Assembly (NCBI GenBank): GCA_019634595.1
Contig: JAHCBC010000001.1
Location: forward strand, 682,001 to 746,000
Direction: 5' to 3'
Source: Akkermansiaceae bacterium
Lineage (GTDB): Bacteria; Verrucomicrobiota; Verrucomicrobiia; Verrucomicrobiales; Akkermansiaceae
DNA length: 64,000 nt
The notes under the pieces are model-generated. The model made no database searches. It saw nothing but the letters and a program-made list of their open reading frames with translations, and had not been told where the DNA came from. Below are positions 17,443 through 24,998 of the stretch, piece after piece. Position 1 is the first letter of the stretch, and every line of letters starts with the position of its first letter. A program made the position numbers and the translations under genes.

Positions 17443-18279
17443 TCAGCGTGCTTTCCACGCCAGCAGACCGTATTTCGGGCTGAGCAGGTAGGCGAGGACG
17501 AACAACCCGCCGAGGACGATGACAATCGCCGGTCCGGGGCTGATGCCCAGGGTGCCGGAGGCCAGGACCGCACCGACCGAGCCGATGCCGCCGAGCAGGC
17601 CGCCACCCCAGAACAGCGCGGACGTCTTGTCCGTGAAAAGGGAAACCGTCGCCGCCGGGGTGACCAGCAGCCCCACGGAAAGCACGCAGCCGACCGCCTG
17701 CAGGGAGGAAACCAGCGCCAGCACCAGCAGGGCGAACACCAGATACTGGATGAACCGCACGTGGACCCCCTGTGCCGCCGCCACGTTCGGCTCGAACAAG
17801 GTCAGCAGGATGGGCCGCATGAGCAGGTTGGTCAGGAAAAGGATGACGGCGCCGATGCCGAACGCGATCCACAGGTCGGTGTTGCCGACGGCGATGATGT
17901 CGCCGAAAAGCCAGTGCTCCAGTTCCTGCCGGGTATCCAGCTTCGGCAGCAGGGCGATGCCCCCGGCGAAGGCGGTGGTGTAGAGGACCGCCAGTGCGGT
18001 GCCTTGCTCCACACGGTTCCCCCGCGAAACGGCCACCGATCCCAGGCCTACCATCAGCGCGGCGAACAGCGCGCCCAGGAAGGCGTTCCACTGGCTGAGC
18101 GCCCCCGTGACGAAGATGCCCAGGGCGATCCCCGGCAGCATGGTGTGGGAAAGGGCGGAAACGGACAGGGCGTTGCGCCGCAGGATGACGATGCCACTGA
18201 AAAAACCGTTGGTGAAGCCGATGAACGCGGCGGCGGCAAGCGCCCGCTGGAAGAAAGGATTGGTGAGAAGCTCGGGCAT
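17443..18279 (-). CDS. Metal ABC transporter permease (ZnuB/MntB type)
   Basis: The 278-residue integral membrane protein belongs to the ABC-3 permease family for zinc, manganese or iron: FFSGIVILRRNALSVSALSHTMLPGIALG, and the late PAATVSLFTDK segment with LSVGLLVTPAAT. About eight hydrophobic segments are evident. It follows the ATPase gene by 11 bp on the same strand. No periplasmic binding-protein gene is adjacent. Confidence 0.9.
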   Translation of the reverse strand: MPELLTNPFFQRALAAAAFIGFTNGFFSGIVILRRNALSVSALSHTMLPGIALGIFVTGALSQWNAFLGALFAALMVGLGSVAVSRGNRVEQGTALAVLYTTAFAGGIALLPKLDTRQELEHWLFGDIIAVGNTDLWIAFGIGAVILFLTNLLMRPILLTLFEPNVAAAQGVHVRFIQYLVFALLVLALVSSLQAVGCVLSVGLLVTPAATVSLFTDKTSALFWGGGLLGGIGSVGAVLASGTLGISPGPAIVIVLGGLFVLAYLLSPKYGLLAWKAR

Positions 18280-18290
18280 GGTGTCCGGGT

Positions 18291-19037
18291 TCAGGCCGCG
18301 AAGGTTTCGGAGATGAGGGTGGGCGTCAGGATTTCCCCGACCGGGCCGAAGGCGATGGAGCTGCGGTTGAGCACCAGCGCCTCGTCGAAGAGCAGGGGCA
18401 CCGTGTTCATGTCATGGTGGGAAGCGATGACCAGGCGGCCTTCCTTGGCCAGCCGTTCGAGCAGCGTACCCAGCAACTGCGCCGCATTCCGGTCCAGGCC
18501 GGTGAACGGCTCGTCCAGCAGCAGGACGTGGGCTTCCTGGGCGAGCGCACGGGCCAGGAACGCGCGCTGTTGCTGGCCTCCGGAAAGCTCGCGGATCTGG
18601 CGGTGCTGGAGATCATCCAGGGCGAGCGAGCTCAGCGCGGCATCAACGGCTTCCTGGTCCTTCGCGCTGAAACGCTTCCACCAGCCGGTTTGGGGATAGC
18701 GGCCCATCTCGACCAGACCGCGGACGGTGATCGGGAATGCCCAGTCCACCTCCTCGCGTTGGGGCAGGTAGGCGAACTCGCGCGACCACTTCCGGACGTG
18801 GGATCCACGCCAACTGATGGTCCCGCCGGTCCGGGGAACCAGCCCGGCGATGGCTTTCAACAAGGTGGATTTCCCCGCTCCGTTCGGACCAATGAGGGCC
18901 ACGCGGTTGCCGCAGGAGGTCGCCAGCGAGATGTCCTCCAGCGCGACCACCCGCCGGTAGGAGACTGACAGCCCCTTGATCTCCAGCTCATGGTGATGGC
19001 TGTGATGGGCGCAGCAGGAATGGTGTTCGTGGCTCAT
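18291..19037 (-). CDS. Metal ABC transporter ATP-binding protein with histidine-rich N-terminus
   Basis: The 248-residue ATPase has Walker A GPNGAGKST, a Q-loop (FAYLPQREEVDW), the signature LSGGQQQR, Walker B HVLLLDEPF and an H-loop (VIASHHD). The first 17 residues contain seven His and two Cys (MSHEHHSCCAHHSHHHE), suggesting binding of zinc or a similar metal near the nucleotide domain. The ATG at 19037 is one base beyond the stop of the upstream gene. With the permease it forms an importer of ZnuBC/MntAB type. Confidence 0.9.
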   Translation of the reverse strand: MSHEHHSCCAHHSHHHELEIKGLSVSYRRVVALEDISLATSCGNRVALIGPNGAGKSTLLKAIAGLVPRTGGTISWRGSHVRKWSREFAYLPQREEVDWAFPITVRGLVEMGRYPQTGWWKRFSAKDQEAVDAALSSLALDDLQHRQIRELSGGQQQRAFLARALAQEAHVLLLDEPFTGLDRNAAQLLGTLLERLAKEGRLVIASHHDMNTVPLLFDEALVLNRSSIAFGPVGEILTPTLISETFAA

Positions 19038-19038
19038 C

Positions 19039-19449
19039 TCAGGGAAGTTCGAAAACGTCGTCGATGTCGCCCTCGGCATCGAACACATGGGTGATGGTGG
19101 GTTTGCCGGCGGGTTCCAGCACCAGCTTCGCGAAACGGTGTTCGCCGGCGGCGGCGGGGGTTTTCCAGCGGACGGTCAGAAAGAGCGGGGCGTTGGGGGC
19201 GGTTTCGAGAACGCCGGACAGTTCGCTGACGGCGGGGTGGTCTCCCGCGGACAGTTTCACCTCCGCCGTTTCCGCGGAGACGGTCAGCCGGTAGGGCAGT
19301 CGCTGGCTGGAGGGTTTGCTCTCCGCCGGGGTCGCCTGCAAGGGCGCTTTCTCCGGTGCCCGGGCGGAGGTCAGGCGCACCAGAACCGCCGCTGACGCGA
19401 TGAGCAGCAGCACGATGACGATGGAGCGTAGCAATGGGGATCCCCGCAC
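19039..19449 (-). CDS. Hypothetical membrane-anchored protein upstream of the metal ABC transporter
   Basis: The product has one N-terminal membrane helix (SIVIVLLLIASAAVLVRL), a Pro/Ala-rich linker and a C-terminal beta-rich domain (LTVSAETAEVKLSAGDHPAVSEL...VFDAEGDIDDVFELP). I do not recognise a family. A GTG at 19449 puts the helix at the N-terminus. The stop is one base from the ATG of the ATPase gene, so the three genes form an operon. Its place suggests a periplasmic accessory to metal uptake, possibly standing in for a binding protein, but that is a guess. Confidence 0.5.
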   Translation of the reverse strand: MRGSPLLRSIVIVLLLIASAAVLVRLTSARAPEKAPLQATPAESKPSSQRLPYRLTVSAETAEVKLSAGDHPAVSELSGVLETAPNAPLFLTVRWKTPAAAGEHRFAKLVLEPAGKPTITHVFDAEGDIDDVFELP

Positions 19450-19560
19450 GGCGAAAAAGTGTCGCAAATGGACCGCTATTGCAAGCGGGTTGCGGAAAGT
19501 TCTCCCCCAGGTGGTGGTTTTCTCTGGAAATCTGTTTCCCCGGCAAAGCATCTTCGCTGC

Positions 19561-20574
19561 ATGGGGATGACTCGGTTTCAAAAACTGGCGACAGCGGCGC
19601 TGGTTTCTCTGATGGCGCTGATCTGTGTCGGTGCGGTGGTCAGGGTCACCGGGGCGGGCCTGGGGTGCCCGGACTGGCCGCGCTGCTGGGGGAAACTGGT
19701 GCCGCCCGCCTCCGCGGATGAGATCGACTTCGACAAGCTGCCGATGGAGAAATTCCGCCGTGCGGCCGAGAAGCAGGGCCTCGATCCGGCGACGGTCACG
19801 ATCGAAAGCCTCCATGCCGAGTTCAACGTGACACACGCATGGACGGAGTATCTCAACCGGCTTTCCGCCACTCCTGTTTCCATCTTCACCATCGCTACGT
19901 TCGTCGCGGCGTTCTGGCAGCGGAAAAAGCGTCCGCTGGTGTTCTGGATGGCCTTCGCCTCCCTGATGCTGGTGATCGTGAACGCGCTGGTCGGCGCGAT
20001 GGTGGTGTCATCCCGCCTGAAGCCGGTCATCATCACCACCCACCTAGCGCTGGCCATGGTGATGCTGGCGACCCTCACCTACTGCGCGTGGCGAGGGACG
20101 GACACCCCGTGGAGGATCCGCCTCAAGGGCGGGGCGGGGTGGGTGAAATGGTCCGTGGCCATCCTCGTGCTGGTGGTCGCGGCGGAGGGCATGATCGGCT
20201 CCCAGATCCGGGAGATCACCGATGAAATGGCCAAGGCCCACGTCGGCCAGGCACGGGATCTGTGGATCGACGAGCTGGAGCAGGCGGCGGTTTATCTTTT
20301 CCACCGCAGCTTCTCATGGGCGGTGCTGGCGGCCTCCATCTGGGCCTACTGGATGAGCGAGCGGTTCCGCGAAGGCGGGGCGGGGCGCGTGGAGAAGGCC
20401 GCCACCGGCATCGTCCTCATCCAGATGGTCCTCGGCATGGTGATGTCGCAGGTCCACATCTACCAATGGGTGCAGGTCGTGCACGTGGGCTTGGCCGCGG
20501 TGCTGCTCTCACTGGTCATTCTCTGGTGGCTGGGCCTGATGGGCCAAGGCCGGGATAAAGCCCCCGGAGCTTGA
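19561..20574 (+). CDS. COX15/CtaA-family heme A synthase
   Basis: The ~337-residue polytopic membrane protein converts heme O to heme A for cytochrome oxidases. It shows the first-helix signature VRVTGAGLGCPDWPRCWGKLVPP, the ligand-containing HAWTEYLNRL, a central HLALAMVML and late His residues in LFHRSFSWAVL and VVHVGLAAVLL. The start could be 19561 or the ATG two codons later. Its 3' end runs 59 bp into the convergent nadD gene. No other oxidase assembly genes are adjacent. Confidence 0.93.
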   Translation: MGMTRFQKLATAALVSLMALICVGAVVRVTGAGLGCPDWPRCWGKLVPPASADEIDFDKLPMEKFRRAAEKQGLDPATVTIESLHAEFNVTHAWTEYLNRLSATPVSIFTIATFVAAFWQRKKRPLVFWMAFASLMLVIVNALVGAMVVSSRLKPVIITTHLALAMVMLATLTYCAWRGTDTPWRIRLKGGAGWVKWSVAILVLVVAAEGMIGSQIREITDEMAKAHVGQARDLWIDELEQAAVYLFHRSFSWAVLAASIWAYWMSERFREGGAGRVEKAATGIVLIQMVLGMVMSQVHIYQWVQVVHVGLAAVLLSLVILWWLGLMGQGRDKAPGA

Positions 20575-21106
20575 TGTGATCCGCCACGGCGGGATGGAGG
20601 TGGTTCCTTTCGCCCTGCCGGATGGCAGTGGAGGATGCGGGATGTTCTCCCGTCACCAGATGCATGCGGTAGCCCTCGCGGGGTGCCGGATGGTCATTTC
20701 GGGCGAGCACGATGAACTCGACCGCAGCGGCCAGTTTCTCCGGATGTTTCCACGTGGGCAGGGCGGCCCATTGGTCGCCGCCCATGATCCAGAACAGGTG
20801 GTCTTCCGGGAACCTGGCATGCATCCGCTCTGCGGTGAGGTAGGAGAAATTCGGCCCTTCGCCGGTCAGTTCGATGTCGTCCACCACGGCCCACGGAAGG
20901 CCGGCGGTGGCGAGTTCCAGCATCTCCAGACGCTCGGCCGGGCTGGCTGGATGGCTGCCGGTCTTGTGCGGTGAGATCTGGCAGGGGATGAAGCGCACCT
21001 CGTCCAGCCCCACCGCCGTGCGGGCGAGGTCCGCGAGATGCACATGCCCGAGATGGACGGGATCGAAGGTGCCACCGAACAGGCCGATCTTGCGGGGAAC
21101 GCTCAC
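20516..21106 (-). CDS. nadD: Nicotinate-nucleotide adenylyltransferase
   Basis: NadD forms nicotinic acid adenine dinucleotide from NaMN and ATP in NAD synthesis. The 196-residue protein has the nucleotidyltransferase GLFGGTFDPVHLGHVHLA at the N-terminus, WIMGGDQWAALPTWKHPEKL in the middle and a STAIRQ motif near the C-terminus, all typical of the family. It ends inside the opposite-strand heme A synthase gene (59-bp tail-to-tail overlap). Confidence 0.93.
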   Translation of the reverse strand: MSVPRKIGLFGGTFDPVHLGHVHLADLARTAVGLDEVRFIPCQISPHKTGSHPASPAERLEMLELATAGLPWAVVDDIELTGEGPNFSYLTAERMHARFPEDHLFWIMGGDQWAALPTWKHPEKLAAAVEFIVLARNDHPAPREGYRMHLVTGEHPASSTAIRQGERNHLHPAVADHIKLRGLYPGLGPSGPATRE

Positions 21107-21136
21107 CGGGGCATTCTCCGGGGAAATCCCCGCCGG

Positions 21137-22348
21137 TCAATGGGCGAGGGGAAGCGTGATGAGGAATTTCGTTTCCTTTCCGGGGATGGAGGTCACCCCG
21201 ACGGTTCCTTGGTGCGCCTCGATCGCGCGTTTGACGATCGAGAGACCTAGTCCGGTGCCCTTGATCTCCTGCTGCGAGTGGTGCTTCTCCACCCGGTAGA
21301 ACCTCCGGAAAATATGCGGCAGGTCCGCGCTCGGGATGCCCACCCCGCTGTCGGCCACCCAGATTTCGATCTTATCGTTCGTGGTTCTCGAACCGACTTC
21401 GATCTGAAGGCCGGGACGGGGGTTCTGTTTGAGCGCATTCTCCACCAGATTGAAAAGCACCTGGGTGAAGTAAAAGCGGTCGCCGTGGAGGACCACGTCC
21501 GGATCTGCCAGATTGACGTTCACGGTGGCGGAGTGCTCGCGGATGACGGACTCCAGACGCTCCAGGATGTCACTGATGCAGGAACGGATCCTGAACGGCT
21601 CGATCTTGAGCGCATTGGCCTCTCCGGACTCCAGCCGGGAAATGACGAGCATGTCCTCCACGATGCGTGAGATCCGTTCCGTGTGCTTCCTCATGATTTC
21701 CAGGAAACGGCGGGCCATCGCCGGTTCGGAGAGCATGTCATCCTCGATCAGGTTTTCGAGATAGCCGTTGATGATCGCCAGCGGGGTACGGAGTTCGTGG
21801 GAGGCATTTGCGACGAAATCCTTCCGGATCTGTTCCAACTGGTGCTCCGCCGTCACGTCCCGGATCACCACGCGGATGACCGGCATCTCATTCTTGGAAA
21901 CCGCCAGCGGAGCCGCGTCGATGACCCAGGCGTTCACCCCCCGCATCTCCTGGTCGCCCCGCGGCGAGGTCTGCTGGCTCAGCACCACTTGGGATTGCAC
22001 CGGCTCACCGGACTCCAGGCAGAGGAAAAGCGGCTGCGACAACCGGGGATCGAGGAACGCCTCGCGGACCGGCCGTCCGGTCAGTTCCCGCCCGCCGAAC
22101 ATGGCGGAGGCCGCCTTGTTCGCAAAGCGGATGACCGAGTTCTTGTCGATGAGGAAGACCGCATCGCTCAGGGCATTGAGCAGGCGGTCGCGCTCGCCAC
22201 GCGCCTGGTCGAGGTCGGCCTGGAGGCGGGCTTTCCACCCTTCGACCTCGCGTTGGTAGGCTGCTTGTGAAATTCTCAAACGGATGATGATGAAGACCAG
22301 CGCGGCGAATGCACCGGCAATGAAGGTGATGGTGGCTGGGTGATTCAT
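21137..22348 (-). CDS. phoR: PhoR-like sensor histidine kinase
   Basis: The 403-residue kinase has one N-terminal membrane helix (ITFIAGAFAALVFIIIRL), a PAS domain (LLNALSDAVFLIDKNSVIRFANKAA), a HisKA box FVANASHELRTPLAIINGYLENL and an HATPase domain with DSGVGIP and GTGLGLSIVKRA. This order matches PhoR of the phosphate regulon. The start overlaps the phoB stop by four bases (ATGA). Absence of pst/phoU genes nearby leaves some doubt about the stimulus. Confidence 0.85.
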   Translation of the reverse strand: MNHPATITFIAGAFAALVFIIIRLRISQAAYQREVEGWKARLQADLDQARGERDRLLNALSDAVFLIDKNSVIRFANKAASAMFGGRELTGRPVREAFLDPRLSQPLFLCLESGEPVQSQVVLSQQTSPRGDQEMRGVNAWVIDAAPLAVSKNEMPVIRVVIRDVTAEHQLEQIRKDFVANASHELRTPLAIINGYLENLIEDDMLSEPAMARRFLEIMRKHTERISRIVEDMLVISRLESGEANALKIEPFRIRSCISDILERLESVIREHSATVNVNLADPDVVLHGDRFYFTQVLFNLVENALKQNPRPGLQIEVGSRTTNDKIEIWVADSGVGIPSADLPHIFRRFYRVEKHHSQQEIKGTGLGLSIVKRAIEAHQGTVGVTSIPGKETKFLITLPLAH

Positions 22349-23028
22349 CGTTCGGCGGCGGCCATGCAATAACCGACGCCCCGGACAGTTTCAATCCATG
22401 CTCCGTGGTCCCCCAGCTTTTGCCGGAGGCGCTTCATGTGGGTGTCGAGCGTGCGGCTGTGGACCTCGTCGCTGTATCCCCACACCGTCCTGAGCAGGTC
22501 ATTGCGGTCCTGCGGCTTGCCGGAGCGTTCGCAGAGATACAGGAGCAGCTTGAATTCCGTGGAGGTCAGATCCACCGGCTCCCCGTCGAGGTAGAATTTG
22601 AGCGCGTTCTTGTCGAAACGGAACGGACCGTAGGTGAAATCCACGGCTCCCGGAGGGGCTTCCGAGCGCTTGAGGATGGCCTGCACCCGCAGCATGAGTT
22701 CCTTCGGGCTGAACGGCTTCGTCAGGTAGTCGTCCGCGCCCACTTCCAGTCCCTGGATCCTGTCCTCCGTCTGGGCCCGTGCGGTCAACATGATGACCGG
22801 CGTGTTCACCGTCCGGGTGTCCCTCCGCAGTTCCCGGAAGACGGCGTATCCGTCACGCCCGGGAAGCATCAGGTCCAGGATGATCAGGGCGGGCCGCTCC
22901 TTGAGGGCGATCTCCGTTCCGGCGATCCCGTCGTGGGCTTTCAATACCTCGAATCCGTTTCTCTGGAGATTGAACCCGATCAGATCCGCGATGTCCCTCT
23001 CGTCCTCGACGACCAATATCTTGTGCAT
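22345..23028 (-). CDS. phoB: PhoB-like OmpR-family response regulator
   Basis: The 227-residue protein joins a receiver (ILVVEDERDIADL, phospho-acceptor in ALIILDLMLPGRDG, lysine in DDYLTKPFSPKEL) to an OmpR/PhoB winged helix (STEFKLLLYLCERSGKPQDRNDLLRTVWGYSDEVHSRTLDTHMKRLRQKL). I chose the ATG at 23028 because the receiver begins there; an in-frame start at 23061 adds eleven residues. It is cotranscribed with phoR and preceded by a candidate Pho box, consistent with autoregulation. Confidence 0.87.
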   Translation of the reverse strand: MHKILVVEDERDIADLIGFNLQRNGFEVLKAHDGIAGTEIALKERPALIILDLMLPGRDGYAVFRELRRDTRTVNTPVIMLTARAQTEDRIQGLEVGADDYLTKPFSPKELMLRVQAILKRSEAPPGAVDFTYGPFRFDKNALKFYLDGEPVDLTSTEFKLLLYLCERSGKPQDRNDLLRTVWGYSDEVHSRTLDTHMKRLRQKLGDHGAWIETVRGVGYCMAAAER

Positions 23029-23076
23029 CGGAGGGATTTGTAACAGGGCGTCCGCGCTCATGAGAAACGGGGTAAT

Positions 23077-23094
23077 GTGACAGATCGGTCACAT
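23077..23094 (-). promoter_or_regulatory. Candidate Pho box upstream of phoB
   Basis: Read on the minus strand, ATGTGAC-CGAT-CTGTCAC gives two 7-base direct repeats with a 4-base spacer, the 11-bp periodicity of PhoB sites; the second repeat matches the Pho-box half-site well and the first partly. It lies ~50-65 bp upstream of the phoB start and overlaps the end of the neighbouring beta-helix gene. Seen directly; binding is inferred. Confidence 0.4.
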
Positions 23095-23994
23095 CAAGTC
23101 CTGGGAAACGTAGGTTCCGGGCTGGGTGGTGCGGGCCAGGCCGATCTTCACGCCGGCCGCGATGGAGGTGTTCACTCCGGTTTTCACTCCATCACCGATC
23201 ATGGCTCCGAGCTTGAGTCTGCCGGTATTGATGGATTTTCCCTGGATGGTGGAAACATGCTGCCGTCCGTCATGGCGGTGGTTCTCCGTGGCGGTGCCCG
23301 CTCCCAATGTGACATGGGTGCCAACTATGGAATCACCCACGTAACATTGTCGTGAGATATAGGTGTTGTTATAGATGATGGAATTTTTCACCTCCGCACC
23401 ATTTCCGACAAAACAGTTCGCGCCGATGCTGGTCGCACCCCGGATGTAGGCGTTCGGCCCGATCTGGCTGTTCGGTCCGATGAGGACCGGACCTTCGATG
23501 ACGGTGCCTGGCAGGATCCGGGAGCCTTTGCCCAGCCGGACCACGCCGGTGAGGGTGGCGAGCGGGCTGACGTCACCCAGCAGGGAGGTTTCATCCATCA
23601 TCGCCAGCACTTCCTCATGCATGCGCAGCAGGTCCCATGGATAGACGACGGGGAAGCAATCCGCATCGGTGACGATCTTGTCAGTTACCTGTTCGGGATC
23701 CTCATTTCCCTTCCATGCCAGGATGGAGCCGTCGGAATCACATAGTTTCGCGGCCCCGGGGCTGCGGGCGAGGATCATCAGCGCACCGATCTCGATCCAG
23801 GTGTCGATGGGGATGCGGATGGTCCGCGGGCAGGCCTCCGCCGGTGGAATCATCTCGAATCCGGCCCGGACCAATTCGGTGGAGAGGAGATCCCGCATCG
23901 GAATGTTCGCAATCAGGCAGGTTCCAAGCTCCCGGTTGGAGGTGATGGGCGCACAGTAAGTGGGGTTTTTCGGAGGCAGCAATGTCGCTTTCAT
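23089..23994 (-). CDS. Left-handed beta-helix nucleotidyltransferase-like protein (GlmU-like)
   Basis: The 301-residue product ends in a hexapeptide-repeat beta-helix (VRLGKGSRILPGTVIEGPVLIGPNSQIGPNAYIRGATSIGANCFVGNGAEVKNSIIYNN and onward), as in the acetyltransferase half of GlmU. The N-terminal ~110 residues keep part of a nucleotidyltransferase-like region but lack an obvious GxGxRMK pyrophosphorylase motif. It may therefore be a sugar-nucleotide acyltransferase or a GlmU-like relative. The ATG at 23994 was preferred to one 34 codons upstream. Confidence 0.75.
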   Translation of the reverse strand: MKATLLPPKNPTYCAPITSNRELGTCLIANIPMRDLLSTELVRAGFEMIPPAEACPRTIRIPIDTWIEIGALMILARSPGAAKLCDSDGSILAWKGNEDPEQVTDKIVTDADCFPVVYPWDLLRMHEEVLAMMDETSLLGDVSPLATLTGVVRLGKGSRILPGTVIEGPVLIGPNSQIGPNAYIRGATSIGANCFVGNGAEVKNSIIYNNTYISRQCYVGDSIVGTHVTLGAGTATENHRHDGRQHVSTIQGKSINTGRLKLGAMIGDGVKTGVNTSIAAGVKIGLARTTQPGTYVSQDLM

Positions 23995-24184
23995 GGGCTT
24001 TCTATCAATTTCAGCACAGAAGCCGTCAGACTCACGCTTTTTCATCAACCTGGTGAGGATTTTCCTGCCGATGCAGATTGCCGGTGAGGGTTGCACGGTG
24101 CATGGATGATCCTCCGTGATTCAGCCCTATTCCCCGGAGTTACGGCGGGTGCGGGGATGGTACAAAGCCTGCGCGTGGAGGGGT

Positions 24185-24982
24185 ATGAAAGTCGCGGGAG
24201 ACACCTTGAAAGGAAAGACCGCCCTGGTCACCGGCGCGGGATCGGGAATCGGCAGGGCCGCCGCGAAGCTGCTGGCCCATGCGGGGGCCAAGGTGGCCGT
24301 TCTGGCGAGATCGGAGGATGAACTGCTGAAAGTATGGTCCGAGATGGGAGGGGCGGAGGCGGGACATCTGATGTATGTCGCGGATGTCTCGGACGAGGAG
24401 GCCATGAAACACGTGTTCAGCGGAATCGCCGGAGTATGGGATGGACTGCAGGTCGTCGTGGCCAACGCCGGGATCAACGGCACATGGGCACCCCTGACGG
24501 AGATCTCCCTCAAGGAATGGAATGAAACACTGGCGATCAACCTGACGGGTACCTTCCTGACGGTAAGGGGTGCGCACCCATTGCTGAAAAAGCGGGGTGG
24601 CTCCGTGGTCGTCGTGTCCTCCGTGAACGGCAACCGGATGTTCAGCAATACGGGGGCGACGGCCTACTCCTGCTCGAAAGCGGCCCAGACCGCCTTTGCG
24701 AAGATGACCGCCCTTGAGTTCGCGAAGGATCACATCCGGGTGAATGTCATCTGCCCGGGCAGCATCGAAACGGACATCGATGACTCTACTGATGAGCGGG
24801 GATTGGATGCCATCCGTCAGGCAGCGGAGTATCCGGACGGGGAGGTGCCATTGACCGGCGGCGGGCCGGGAACCGCCGGACAGGTCGCGCAACTGGTGTG
24901 GTTCCTCGTTTCCGATGCCTCCAACCACATCTCAGGCACCGAAATCTACATCGATGGCGCCCAGTCGTTGTTGAAGGGCTAA
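24185..24982 (+). CDS. Short-chain dehydrogenase/reductase (SDR)
   Basis: This 265-residue oxidoreductase has TGAGSGIG near the N-terminus, VVANAGINGTW in the NNAG position, catalytic VVSSVNGN and YSCSK, and the C-terminal PG region ICPGSIETDID. The domain order and length match classical NAD(P)-dependent SDRs of the FabG-like group. The ATG at 24185 gives the usual start just before the cofactor strand. It stands alone between two opposite-strand genes; substrate unknown. Confidence 0.88.
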   Translation: MKVAGDTLKGKTALVTGAGSGIGRAAAKLLAHAGAKVAVLARSEDELLKVWSEMGGAEAGHLMYVADVSDEEAMKHVFSGIAGVWDGLQVVVANAGINGTWAPLTEISLKEWNETLAINLTGTFLTVRGAHPLLKKRGGSVVVVSSVNGNRMFSNTGATAYSCSKAAQTAFAKMTALEFAKDHIRVNVICPGSIETDIDDSTDERGLDAIRQAAEYPDGEVPLTGGGPGTAGQVAQLVWFLVSDASNHISGTEIYIDGAQSLLKG

Positions 24983-24998
24983 GGGTGCCCGTGGCGGC

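Noticed and set aside
17416..18699. 427-codon plus-strand frame opposite the metal ABC transporter
   Set aside because: The minus strand has Walker A, signature and Walker B motifs; this frame is Gln/Asp/Gly-rich noise.
23076..23093. TGTGA-N8-TCACA considered as a CRP site
   Set aside because: CRP sites have a 6-base spacer; the 8-base spacer and the place upstream of phoB fit a Pho box better.
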